45,212 bases of DNA, taken from IMG/VR virus record IMGVR_UViG_3300035670_000395, positions 1 through 45,212 of that record. One strand, written 5' to 3'. Made by a program: the position numbers and the translations under genes. The stretch is from a virus. Positions 25,901-32,632 of this stretch are shown piece after piece. Under the pieces are notes generated by a model, which was given only the letters and a program-made list of their open reading frames with translations, was not told the origin of the DNA and made no database searches. How positions within the stretch are numbered: position 1 is the first letter of the stretch; each line of letters begins with the position of its first letter.

Positions 25901-26559
25901 CTGTTCGTAGCGGCGGTAACCGATCCGTACGTGACGAAGCCACCAATGTCCTGACCGGCCGACGAATCCGGCTCGACGACCTCCGTCACCGAGCTAAACG
26001 TGACGTTCGTCAGCGAAATGCTGTGCGCGGAGAACTGATTCGGCGTCGAAGCATCGGTCGGAATACACATCCCGACGACGAAGAAGTCGCCGGGCCTGTA
26101 GCTGATACCCCCAATGCCATCCGCATCAAGCAGTACCGAAACAGCCGTGCCAGCAGTGGTATCTTGGCCCCACGTGCCGTCCCAGTCCCAGTTCCACTCT
26201 GTCCCGGCCGTCTTCGTGAAGCGCAACATCACGCCCCACGCGATGTTGCTGTCGCTTACGGAGACCGTGAGGTTGCCGGTTTCCGTCCCGTCGCACGGGC
26301 GGAAGTACGCAACGGCGTTAGTGTTGCCGGTATCGTTCCCCTTCGTAGTCCCGTACCCGCCCGCGGCGTACAGTGAGGCAGCTACGGAGAAACCGGTCAA
26401 CGTCGGGAACGTGCCGCCGTTCGCCGTCGCCGGCTTCATGCCGCAGATCAGAACAACGCCGTCTCCATTCGCAATGTTCGCCGGATACGGAACAGAAATG
26501 CTCGAGCCGTTCTGACTCGTGTAGGCTACTGCGCCAGCGGAGACGAAACTGATCGCCAT
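22930..26559 (-). CDS. Giant acidic repeat appendage protein (1209 aa)
   Basis: Residues 1-250 form a beta-rich head. The rest is dominated by a 14-residue unit of the form V-T-S-D-Y/L-A/D-D-S/E-Y-V-V-x-x-x. I count about 44 copies in two blocks, 13 before and 31 after a non-repeat module at about residues 475-630. The module (GWLPSTGGQLYACIDE onward) is shared with the two upstream proteins. After the repeats come about four 22-residue units of the type ASGATLVVSGGLLPGSATG, then VYMVPAERRGYIVPEEYR, a Y-V-P-E-x-R motif common at the ends of phage appendage proteins. Its start overlaps the upstream stop (TAATG). Likely a fibre; regular Asp spacing suggests ion binding, which is inference. Confidence 0.7.
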   Translation of the reverse strand: MAISFVSAGAVAYTSQNGSSISVPYPANIANGDGVVLICGMKPATANGGTFPTLTGFSVAASLYAAGGYGTTKGNDTGNTNAVAYFRPCDGTETGNLTVSVSDSNIAWGVMLRFTKTAGTEWNWDWDGTWGQDTTAGTAVSVLLDADGIGGISYRPGDFFVVGMCIPTDASTPNQFSAHSISLTNVTFSSVTEVVEPDSSAGQDIGGFVTYGSVTAATNSEVIGDPTYTATAGGTTTNVRGPLVLVRFREYKVVSSDLSDEYGVTGAVKTDYADSYGIFQPQRAAVSWIEFDVADTKVVSDLSDSYITGTTVRIYSASFATNYDANVTAVTSSLADQYNIYDGSSNQTVTSDYADSYEISGAVTSDYADSYGVSVGVTSDYDDSYAIGISVTSDYADSYVVSASVTSDYDDSYAVGTSVVSDYADSYVVHVAATSDYADSYVLNSQITNDLADEYVVRTGVTSDYADTFNVVAYKGRPNAPKSDGGWLPSTGGQLYACIDEVTPDDVDYIYTTGEVLGSVYIDGMSDPGSDFAHVLSVRAWAAVGATLPVYLVVSFYQENGPALLTSEVVELSENPATFRFTVPTSQSSLITDYNNPGKKFVVEFQADRIGAPAFEARISWIEVDVAATTFPVVNNLADEYVVNERVTSDLADEYVVRQSVSSDLADSYSVSAPVWADLADEYVVATSLNSDLADSYIVYALVNQDLLDEYLVYVRTSADYDDLYVLRQGVSQDLNDEFVVIGRVSSDLADSYNVEQAAGKVTSDYDDSYVVRNVVTSDLDDSYFITTLVTTDYADEYVVRAAVTTDYADEYVVNAPVTSDYADEYVVRNVVTSDYADEYVVTGRVTSDYDDSYGIAGVATGDYDDSYVVAVRVTGDLADEYIVRNGVTSDFADEYLVASSVTSDLADSYGVAGLVTSDYDDSYVVRTSVTSDLDDSYAIRNVVTSDLADEYLVIARVSSDLDDSYLVEEVGKVSNDLADEYVVRNVVTSDLDDTYIVRTSAASDLVDEYVVNARVSSDLSDSYNVEEVGRVSSDLADEYVVREGVASSLDDSYIVRTTVTQDLVDSYQIAAQASGATLVVSGGLLPGSATGQAVAAGSVVNYQLSLIPGAASVSVVASGATLVVTNSLVSGTAVGAALANGALLVVTKALIPGTAEGSYPFEGYTPDHVYMVPAERRGYIVPEEYRTHEATAEDRLYVVNGETRNQQV
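23341..24663 (-). repeat. Tandem 42-bp coding repeats, block 2 (about 31 copies)
   Basis: Units of 42 bases encode the 14-residue D-x-x-D-x-Y repeat, with occasional 48-base units where two residues (G-K or G-R) are inserted after the V-E-E/V-E-Q variant. Copies are diverged at the DNA level but several neighbours are nearly identical, as expected from unequal exchange. This is protein-coding repetition, not a CRISPR array. Confidence 0.85.
25138..25803 (-). repeat. Tandem 42-bp coding repeats, block 1 (about 13 copies)
   Basis: The same 14-residue unit occurs here, irregular near the upstream end and regular from about 25530 down to 25138. Within 25260-25490 the units alternate between a Y-A-D-S-Y-V-V form and a Y-D-D-S-Y-A-V/I form, making an 84-base higher-order repeat with long identical stretches around ACTAGTAAC. 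Confidence 0.8.
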
Positions 26560-27842
26560 TACAGGGACTCGATCCTCACCACGAGCAAGCCGTAGTCGGT
26601 AATTGCGTCAATCTGCGCGCCGGACAGCGGGAAGAAGTGCGTAGTCCATGAGTCCGACAGCGCTTCCGTCCACTGTGCAATCTGCGTGGTGTCCTGTAGC
26701 AACGTTACGCGCAGATTTTTAGGCAGCTGATCCGAACGCGCACGCACGCGCAACGAATGCCCGGAGCTAGTCGCCGGGTCCGTGATCGGACTCAATACCA
26801 CTTCGCCCGAAGTTGCGGAATATGTATATACGAGGTCCGCGTCGTCTGCCGATGTCTCATCTAACATAGGCGACAGCGTTGACCCGGACGTCGGCACCCA
26901 GCTTCCCTTCGCCACATCTTCCGTCGGACGCCCGTACCGAGCATCCGGCGTAATTGTGTCCGTGAAGTACCCGATGCGGTACATGATCGGCGTAGCGCTC
27001 TGGCAGTACGTGTCGAACTTCCGCAAAGCCGTAGTCTGCACAATGCCACCGGACAGGCCGGCGTTACCGAACCCCGTGCCATGTGCAGCCGTCGTGTACG
27101 TCGAGCTGGGGCGAATTGCCCCGCTGCCGCCGGCGTAATTCGTGTCTATCTGTATTGCTACCGCGCCGCGAGCGGGGGCGGTCTTCGTACCATACGTGCT
27201 GTTCGTCGACACATCTACGGGCGCGTTTGCCGTGAAGCCGGTCTTTATGTAGCCCGTGATCATGAACGTATGCGCAGTGTTTGCAGTGTAGATATCGAAC
27301 TGCTTTGAACCGTCGCACGGAATGATGAACGTGGCGCTGCCGCTGGTTCCGATAGGCGTATACGTTTCGCCGGTGCACCGGAAACCAAGGTTCGTCGGGG
27401 ACGTGTTGCCCGTGCCGCGGTTGTAGCCCATGACGGCCAACACTGGATCAGCGCCGGTCGAACCGTTAATATTTTTCGTTTCCCATGTATCGACCGCGGT
27501 CGCCGCGACTGAAACGGCGTCGGTGAAGAACACCGCTTCGTCGGTACTGAAATACCCCACGATCCACGCCCGCCCGCCGGAGCTAACGTAGGTCTGAACT
27601 TCGCGGTTGGCGTTCAGCGCAACGAAGTAGTGGTGCTTCACCCCAGCCCGCTGCCATAGCAAGCCGTTGGTGGAACCAACGGGGCGAATCCCACAGTTCG
27701 TGTAGTCGAAGCTGCCGTCGCCCGCAAGCACCATGTGAGCCCCCGCCGCGCCAGCAGGGATGTGCGCCGACAGGTCGTGGGTCTCCCACACCCCGCCGGA
27801 AACCGGCGTGAGCTGGATGGGGGTGGGGAGAAACGTCGGCAT
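26559..27842 (-). CDS. Appendage/fibre-like protein sharing C-terminal module (427 aa)
   Basis: The N-terminal 300 residues are beta-rich with repeated HTFMITGYIKTG and RAWIVGYFSTDE type strands that suggest two copies of one domain, and with recurring W-E-T and V-G-Y-F/I motifs. Residues 305-427 form a module also present in the two neighbours: GSWVPTSGSTLSPMLDETSA, DPATSSGHSLRVR and LSGAQIDAITDYGLLVV. It looks like a jelly-roll or carbohydrate-binding fold, but this is not shown. The ATG directly follows the stop of the upstream paralogue and the stop overlaps the start of the repeat protein. Confidence 0.6.
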   Translation of the reverse strand: MPTFLPTPIQLTPVSGGVWETHDLSAHIPAGAAGAHMVLAGDGSFDYTNCGIRPVGSTNGLLWQRAGVKHHYFVALNANREVQTYVSSGGRAWIVGYFSTDEAVFFTDAVSVAATAVDTWETKNINGSTGADPVLAVMGYNRGTGNTSPTNLGFRCTGETYTPIGTSGSATFIIPCDGSKQFDIYTANTAHTFMITGYIKTGFTANAPVDVSTNSTYGTKTAPARGAVAIQIDTNYAGGSGAIRPSSTYTTAAHGTGFGNAGLSGGIVQTTALRKFDTYCQSATPIMYRIGYFTDTITPDARYGRPTEDVAKGSWVPTSGSTLSPMLDETSADDADLVYTYSATSGEVVLSPITDPATSSGHSLRVRARSDQLPKNLRVTLLQDTTQIAQWTEALSDSWTTHFFPLSGAQIDAITDYGLLVVRIESL

Positions 27843-29171
27843 TTACGCCATCAATTCGAATTTAAGCCGCAGCGCGGCGTAATCGGTGATCGAGTCCGCT
27901 TGCGCACCGGACAACGTAAAGGTGTACACAGTAGCCGTCGTCGTGACCTCCTGCGTCCACGACGCCTTCTCAGTGGCCCCCTGCATCAGAAACACCTTGA
28001 CGTTGCGGGTGCCTGCGTCGACCCACATACGACACTGCACAGTGTGCCCCGTGCTGCTGGCAGGATCGACAAACGGAAGAAGAAGCACCTCGCACGTAGT
28101 TGGCTCGCGCGCATAAATGTACTTGTCGCCGTCGTTGTCCGCCAACATCACTGCCAAATCGGCACCGTTTTCGGACGGCAACCATCCGCCGTCAGTAACG
28201 TCTTCTGCCGGGTACTGCTTCGGCGGCGGAGGCTCCGCTACATCTTCCAGCATTGCGATGTAATAGATGCCGAGGTTGGCGTTGCAATACGGCGAGTAAT
28301 ACAGCCCGTTGGACGGCTTTGGTCCGGCGAAGACGGGTGCAATAGCCCCCGGCTCATAAAGATTGGCCCCACCCCACGGAAACGACGTGTAGTCCTTATG
28401 GTACAAAATCGCACTTCGATTTGTAGTAGCGGGGCCGTCGATGTTCTTTATCAGTGCGATTCCACTGCGCCCCCGCGCCGAGAGCGGTATCGCAGGAGAG
28501 GTGTACGTATTCGACGAGTTCAGTGGGGTAACAGTAAGCTCCTGCGCAGTAGTGAACGCAGTCACGCCCGTTTTCAAATAGCCGACGATGTATGCAGAAA
28601 CGCCGGAATCCATTTTTAATTCGAATTCGCCACTGGCATTAACGGGAACAATAAAACTATCGCCGCCACCTTCGAGCGTCCCCGATATGTCGATACTTGT
28701 GCCCTTGTACCGAAACGCAAACGCCGTCGAGCCAACGACTTCCAACAGCACCGCGCTGCACGGATCGCCGTTAGTGGGGGAAAAAGAATACGTTTCCCAC
28801 TGCTGATTCAGCGTAGCGGTAAGCTGCGTCGCCGGATGGAGCCAGCCAGCTTCGTGGCCAAAGTATCCAAAAATATACGGATTGCAGAACGTCGTCTGCG
28901 TGATGTACTGCTGAATTTTCCGCGTTGCGGGGTCAATCTCAACAAAGAATCCGCGCTGCGAATACCCCCACATGGTGCTAACTGGCGACCACGACTGCCC
29001 AATACGACGCACACCGATGGTGTAGCCGCCGGAACTGTTGCTACCCTGACCAGTAATGTATAGCCCAGTAGCCCACGACGGCACCTGAGAAATGACCGCT
29101 ATTTCCGACCACACGCCTGCGCCGGACGGATTACTCGCTGGCTGGCGGTTAAGAGAAGTTTCTAGCAGCAT
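27843..29171 (-). CDS. Appendage/fibre-like protein, paralogue of the next gene (442 aa)
   Basis: Domain order mirrors that of the 427-residue protein: beta-rich duplicated N-terminal part (NPYIFGYFGHEAGW, SAYIVGYLKTGV) and the shared C-terminal module (GGWLPSENGADLAVMLADND, DPASSTGHTVQCRM, LSGAQADSITDYAALRLKF). A Pro-rich linker (EPPPPKQYP) separates the two. The ATG lies only 12 bases after the U-tract of a terminator hairpin and no Shine-Dalgarno sequence is visible, which is unusual for this block. It probably forms the receptor-contact apparatus with the next two proteins; that is inferred from order and shared module. Confidence 0.6.
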   Translation of the reverse strand: MLLETSLNRQPASNPSGAGVWSEIAVISQVPSWATGLYITGQGSNSSGGYTIGVRRIGQSWSPVSTMWGYSQRGFFVEIDPATRKIQQYITQTTFCNPYIFGYFGHEAGWLHPATQLTATLNQQWETYSFSPTNGDPCSAVLLEVVGSTAFAFRYKGTSIDISGTLEGGGDSFIVPVNASGEFELKMDSGVSAYIVGYLKTGVTAFTTAQELTVTPLNSSNTYTSPAIPLSARGRSGIALIKNIDGPATTNRSAILYHKDYTSFPWGGANLYEPGAIAPVFAGPKPSNGLYYSPYCNANLGIYYIAMLEDVAEPPPPKQYPAEDVTDGGWLPSENGADLAVMLADNDGDKYIYAREPTTCEVLLLPFVDPASSTGHTVQCRMWVDAGTRNVKVFLMQGATEKASWTQEVTTTATVYTFTLSGAQADSITDYAALRLKFELMA

Positions 29172-29183
29172 CGAAACGCCTAT

Positions 29184-29219
29184 AAAAAAGGGCCTAGGGC
29201 TATGCGCCGAAGGCCCTTT
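29184..29219 (-). terminator. Rho-independent terminator within the structural block
   Basis: On the minus strand AAAGGGCCT pairs with AGGCCCTTT (29211-29219 with 29187-29195) and runs into a U-tract. It separates the head/adaptor genes from the appendage genes, so the latter may be expressed less or need read-through. Confidence 0.75.
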
Positions 29220-29238
29220 GGGTTCCCACCCTCAGCTA

Positions 29239-29655
29239 TCAGATCACAGCAGGCGGCACTGCAGTCGGGTCCAGCGTGCCGGCCGTCACCATCGCGCGCC
29301 GCGCCTGAATGCGACGGAAGATCTCGCCGCCGAGGCGGAAGCCGTCGTTGATCACGTCGTCCATCGTGCTTTGCGTGGTGGCAGTGGTCATCGACTGCTT
29401 GCGAATCTCAAGGCCCTGCATCACGCAATTCGAATACAGCCGGTCGTGGTCATCGAACAGTTCAGGCGGAAGCTTGCCGTACTCCGTCTTGAACCACGTC
29501 ATGTACTCAGTCATGGCGGCGCGAAATTCCGCCAGACGCTGGCGCTCTTCGTCCCACTTGACCGTGTTCAGCCGCGAGTCCTCGATGGCCTCCGCGTACA
29601 GCTTCTCCATCGCCGTCGGGGTCGACCCCAGTGCAGCAACAATATCTGCGTCCAT
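29239..29655 (-). CDS. Hypothetical helical protein (138 aa)
   Basis: ATG 29655 is preceded by AGGAG and overlaps the stop of the 39-residue gene in a TGATG junction, so I prefer it to the codon before. The protein is helical throughout, with KWDEERQRLAEFRAAMTEYM and FRLGGEIFRRIQARRAM. No known domain is evident. As the last gene before a terminator in the head-adaptor group it may be a small virion or assembly factor, but nothing in the sequence proves this. Confidence 0.6.
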   Translation of the reverse strand: MDADIVAALGSTPTAMEKLYAEAIEDSRLNTVKWDEERQRLAEFRAAMTEYMTWFKTEYGKLPPELFDDHDRLYSNCVMQGLEIRKQSMTTATTQSTMDDVINDGFRLGGEIFRRIQARRAMVTAGTLDPTAVPPAVI

Positions 29656-29774
29656 CACAGCTCCTGTTTAGCCACGATTGACCGCGGCACAGCTATCTTC
29701 ACGGGCTTGCGCCGAAGCTTTGCAAGGAAACGAGCAAGGCGCTCCCTGAGCGCCTTGATGCCGCCCCTCTTCAC
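29655..29774 (-). CDS. Small basic protein (39 aa)
   Basis: GTG 29774 overlaps the upstream stop (GTGA) and the TGA at 29655-29657 overlaps the next ATG (TGATG). Such coupling at both ends is strong evidence for translation. The product is very basic and helical: KRGGIKALRERLARFLAKLR, then KPVKIAVPRS. It could bind nucleic acid or membranes; no family is recognised. Confidence 0.6.
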   Translation of the reverse strand: MKRGGIKALRERLARFLAKLRRKPVKIAVPRSIVAKQEL

Positions 29775-30064
29775 CCCTGCGTCACCACCATGCTGATCGG
29801 AACGAGGATCTCCGTGGTGCTGGGATTCACCACGAACTCCACGCTCACGGCGTCGCCGAGACGAACGCCGCCTGCGTCAGTACGCTCTGCCGACACCGTG
29901 TAGGTGCCGACTGCGACGTCCGAGAACACGAACGGGCCGACGTCCTGTTCAAGAAAGACTTCCTCGCCGGTCGCGCTCTTCAGCGTGACCTTCAGGGGGC
30001 CGGCGACGGTGCCGAACGGGAACGGCCGAACGGCCGTGTTCAGTACAACGGTAACGATAGCCAT
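29771..30064 (-). CDS. Small Ig-like virion protein (97 aa)
   Basis: A Val/Thr-rich all-beta protein following AGGA. Segments such as FPFGTVAGPLKVTLKSATG, FVFSDVAVGTYTVSAERTD and a final strand TTEILVPISMVV look like a single Ig- or transthyretin-like sandwich, in which V-x-x-G-x-Y-T-V is typical. Phages often use such domains as decoration or fibre-attachment proteins. The position among head and adaptor genes agrees, but the location on the virion is inferred. Confidence 0.5.
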   Translation of the reverse strand: MAIVTVVLNTAVRPFPFGTVAGPLKVTLKSATGEEVFLEQDVGPFVFSDVAVGTYTVSAERTDAGGVRLGDAVSVEFVVNPSTTEILVPISMVVTQG

Positions 30065-30082
30065 GTCAGATCCTGTTCAGAG

Positions 30083-30583
30083 TTACGGAGCGGTGTCGCC
30101 TTCGACGCGCAGAGTGTACGTGTCGGTCGCGGCGGAAGTGCCCGCGTTGACTGTACGACGAATCCACACGGCGCGGTGCGAGCCGGCGTTCAAGCTAGTC
30201 AGCGCCACACCGGTCGCGTAGTTCGTGGCGTTGGTGACCCACGTCAGGCCGGTTGGCGCGGTGATCTCGTCCGCAATGGTTTGCTCGGTGCCGTCGACAG
30301 CCGAGGAGCCAAGCGCCAGATCGATGGTCGTAGTGCCGGACGGCGTGTTGGCCTGCACGTAGATCTTCGGGTTCTGCAGCTGCAACGTACCGTGGTTGTT
30401 GTGGATGTACACGCAACGGTACTCGACCGTGCCAGCGGCCGACTCAGCACCCGACACGTCGTCGAACAGCGAGTTGGTCGTAGCCGAAACAGACGACTTG
30501 GCCCCGCCCAACGAAGCGTTGTGGTCGGAGTTAGCGGCACCGCCAGAGAGGCGGTAGTGGATATCACCAGATACGATGGGCAT
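30083..30583 (-). CDS. Virion structural protein (166 aa)
   Basis: Starts at ATG 30583 after a strong GAGGGAGG site. The protein is Thr/Ser/Ala-rich and beta-like (IVSGDIHYRLSGGAANSDHN at the start; RCVYIHNNHGTLQLQNPKIY in the middle; a C-terminal strand TYTLRVEG). The GDI.Y.LSGG start and Y-I-H/K-N motif recur in small phage proteins near the head-tail adaptor (from memory), without a settled function. No enzyme motif is seen. Confidence 0.55.
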   Translation of the reverse strand: MPIVSGDIHYRLSGGAANSDHNASLGGAKSSVSATTNSLFDDVSGAESAAGTVEYRCVYIHNNHGTLQLQNPKIYVQANTPSGTTTIDLALGSSAVDGTEQTIADEITAPTGLTWVTNATNYATGVALTSLNAGSHRAVWIRRTVNAGTSAATDTYTLRVEGDTAP

Positions 30584-30594
30584 TTACGCCTCCC

Positions 30595-31020
30595 TCAAAT
30601 TGCGGTGTTTTGGAAACGAAGGGTCGACGCAGTCAGCGTCCATTCTGCGCTGGAACTCGAAACATCCTGCGCAAACTCGATGCAAGCGATTATCTCATCA
30701 GCGCTCGCCAAACCGCCACGCGATTTGTAGTAGACGGCGCGACGCGCGGTAATCGTGGCGGGGTTCCAGACATGGCCACCCAGCGTGATGTCGACGCGGT
30801 CGTTGGCGGTGTCTTTCGTGATCGTGACCACCACCGTTTCGCCGCCGGCCACGTAGCCCGAACCGACCACCTCGTTGGTGATGTCCGAGCGCTTGGTGTG
30901 CGTGTCGATGTTCGGCACGTACGTCGCCTCGACCAGCATCACCTTGATCGTGTCGGTGTCGAGATCAATCGCGCCGCGGGCGAGGTCTTCAGGAAAGCTG
31001 TTGTAGATGACACTCGCCAT
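30595..31020 (-). CDS. Conserved phage structural protein (141 aa)
   Basis: ATG 31020 overlaps the stop of the adaptor gene (TGATG), so this start is preferred over the TTG before it. The N-terminus ASVIYNSFPEDLARGAIDLD, followed by DTIKVMLVEATYVPN and THTKRSDITNEV, is a widespread phage pattern that is often annotated only as a virion protein. The rest alternates beta-strands, ending in a GWTL-like ASTLRFQNTAI. Context suggests attachment at the head-tail interface or tail surface. Confidence 0.65.
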   Translation of the reverse strand: MASVIYNSFPEDLARGAIDLDTDTIKVMLVEATYVPNIDTHTKRSDITNEVVGSGYVAGGETVVVTITKDTANDRVDITLGGHVWNPATITARRAVYYKSRGGLASADEIIACIEFAQDVSSSSAEWTLTASTLRFQNTAI

Positions 31021-31700
31021 CAAATACCCCCGTACGCAACCTGCCGCGGTTTGTGTTCGCGCCGCTCGCGTTCCTGCCGGACCTGATCGCAGTACTGGCG
31101 GAAGGCCAGCTCGTTAGCCGCGGCCTGCTTGTCGTTGCGCGTCTCGGCGTCCTGTTTGCTGAACGCCAGCTTCTTCATCCAGTACAGCAGATACTCGTGG
31201 TGGACCTCGTCCACTTCGAACTGCATGTCCGTGTCGTTGACCGTCACCAGCGGCAGGCGGTACACCGCCAGCTGCAGCGTGTCGTTCGCTTCCGGCACCT
31301 TGATCAGGCGCACCTTCTTCGCTTCGAGGTTGGTGACGATGGCCTCGACGGGGCCGGTCGACAGGTCGAACTTGTACGTCCGGACCACGCCGTAGTCGTC
31401 GCTGCCGCCCATGCGGTCCAGATCCTCGACGTTCAGCACGTCGACCTTCTTGAAGTCCGACAGGCGGTTGGCGCGCGTGATCTTCAGGATGCGCGGGTCG
31501 TAGGAGACCCACGCTTCCGTCGCAACGATGGGGATCTGCGTGATCGTCGACGTGTAGTCGGCGATTCCGCCAGTGAGCCGGCACAACATCTTCTGCGCGG
31601 CGTCCATGTACTGGAACACCTCGACGTCCGACCACAGATACGGCGAGGCCGTATCGTAGACGTCGCTGCGGAAGCGGTCGTACAGCTCGCTGGAATCCAT
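31020..31700 (-). CDS. Head-tail adaptor (tail accessory) protein
   Basis: A 226-residue protein. SSELYDRFRSDVYDTASPYLWSD followed by EVFQYMDAAQKMLCRLTGG (together the start of helix-rich adaptors), a central beta part with WVSYDPRILKI, and the helical VHHEYLLYWMKKLAFSKQDA with D-A-E-T near the end fit the family of phage adaptors that bind below P22- and T7-type portals. Acting as the ring between portal and nozzle is known for that family; here it is assigned by pattern. The C-terminus is basic (RQERERREHKPRQ). Confidence 0.65.
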   Translation of the reverse strand: MDSSELYDRFRSDVYDTASPYLWSDVEVFQYMDAAQKMLCRLTGGIADYTSTITQIPIVATEAWVSYDPRILKITRANRLSDFKKVDVLNVEDLDRMGGSDDYGVVRTYKFDLSTGPVEAIVTNLEAKKVRLIKVPEANDTLQLAVYRLPLVTVNDTDMQFEVDEVHHEYLLYWMKKLAFSKQDAETRNDKQAAANELAFRQYCDQVRQERERREHKPRQVAYGGI

Positions 31701-32117
31701 TTAGACCGGCATGCCGTTAGCCGTAAGCTGCCCCGCGGCGATCAGTTCCGAGCGCTTCATCCACACCGCCATCACTTCGCTCTTCTGCACTCGGTATCCA
31801 ACCAGCCCGGACACTGCCTTGTCCTTCGGAATGCCGCCGGCGGTAAACGACTCGCGGTCGTTCTCCATCACCAGCGCGTTGATCGCGTCAAGAATCTGCT
31901 CTTCGCGAACTGCTGCTTCCGCAGGACCCGCATTCGGCTTCGGCGCGTCCTTCGGGGTTACATCGAATTCTTCACCATCCACGACAATCGCGCCAATCGC
32001 GATGGCTTCCGCCACTACTTCATTCGGCACATGCGTCGGCGTGTTCTTTTCGAAACGCACCGAGTGGCCTTTCAGGGTCGCGAGACGAAACGACCGGTGC
32101 AACTGCATCATCGGCAT
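31701..32117 (-). CDS. Small hypothetical virion-block protein (138 aa)
   Basis: ATG 32117 follows GGAG by seven bases. The N-terminal half is strand-rich (HSVRFEKNTPTHVPNEVVAEA), with an I-x-x-G-A segment followed by an acidic linker; the C-terminal half is helical (REEQILDAINALVMENDRES) with TAGGIPKDKAVSGLVGYRV. Proteins of this kind often lie between capsid and adaptor genes and carry a helical wing like a recombination or connector factor, but no family name is justified. Its stop abuts the adaptor start. Confidence 0.55.
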   Translation of the reverse strand: MPMMQLHRSFRLATLKGHSVRFEKNTPTHVPNEVVAEAIAIGAIVVDGEEFDVTPKDAPKPNAGPAEAAVREEQILDAINALVMENDRESFTAGGIPKDKAVSGLVGYRVQKSEVMAVWMKRSELIAAGQLTANGMPV

Positions 32118-32135
32118 GGGCTAGCTCCAAGGGTT

Positions 32136-32166
32136 AAAGGAAAGGCCGGGGGCCGAAGCCCCCGGC
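32136..32166 (-). terminator. Terminator after the capsid and decoration genes
   Basis: On the minus strand GCCGGGGGC (32158-32166) and GCCCCCGGC (32145-32153) enclose a stable TTCG tetraloop, followed by CTTTCCTTT. The U-tract is interrupted, so leakiness is likely. It would limit expression of downstream genes relative to the capsid genes. Confidence 0.7.
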
Positions 32167-32176
32167 TTTACTGCAA

Positions 32177-32620
32177 CTACGACGGGTAGACCTCGTCGGC
32201 ACGTCCGGCAATGACGTAGTCGACACGCAGTTTGGCGGCACCGGTGGTGCACACGTCAGCGGCGACGACGGTGATCTGGACGTTCAGGCCACCGGCGTTG
32301 ACGTAGCCGGTCGGAACCAGCGCGGTCGTGCCTGCGCCCTTGACATCGGTCGCACCCAGATAGCGAGTGGCCGAACCCGAATCGCCGACCGACACCGTGT
32401 ACGTCGCGGCGTCGAAGGCCGTCGAGCGGGTGATTGCCCCGCCAACAACCACGGCGTTGATCGGAAGGTTGATAACTTCGAAGACCGTCGACGCGATGTT
32501 GGTCGCGCCGAAGTCAACCGCAGCGCCACCAGCGGCCGGAACCATGGTGTCGTTGAAGTTGAAGTCGAACTCGGCCGACAGAACGCGCTGGGCGGTCCGG
32601 CTAGCTTTCTTGAGAGCCAT
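32177..32620 (-). CDS. Capsid decoration-like protein (147 aa)
   Basis: Starts at ATG 32620 behind GGAGG, 12 bases after the capsid gene stop. After a basic start (MALKKASRTAQRVLSAEFDF) the protein is all-beta and Ala/Gly/Thr-rich: FEVINLPINAVVVGGAITRS, TYTVSVGDSGSATRYLGATD and GGLNVQITVVA. This composition and position directly behind the major capsid gene, before a strong hairpin, are those of head decoration or head fibre base proteins. The assignment is by context and composition. Confidence 0.6.
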   Translation of the reverse strand: MALKKASRTAQRVLSAEFDFNFNDTMVPAAGGAAVDFGATNIASTVFEVINLPINAVVVGGAITRSTAFDAATYTVSVGDSGSATRYLGATDVKGAGTTALVPTGYVNAGGLNVQITVVAADVCTTGAAKLRVDYVIAGRADEVYPS

Positions 32621-32632
32621 GTGATTCCTCCG

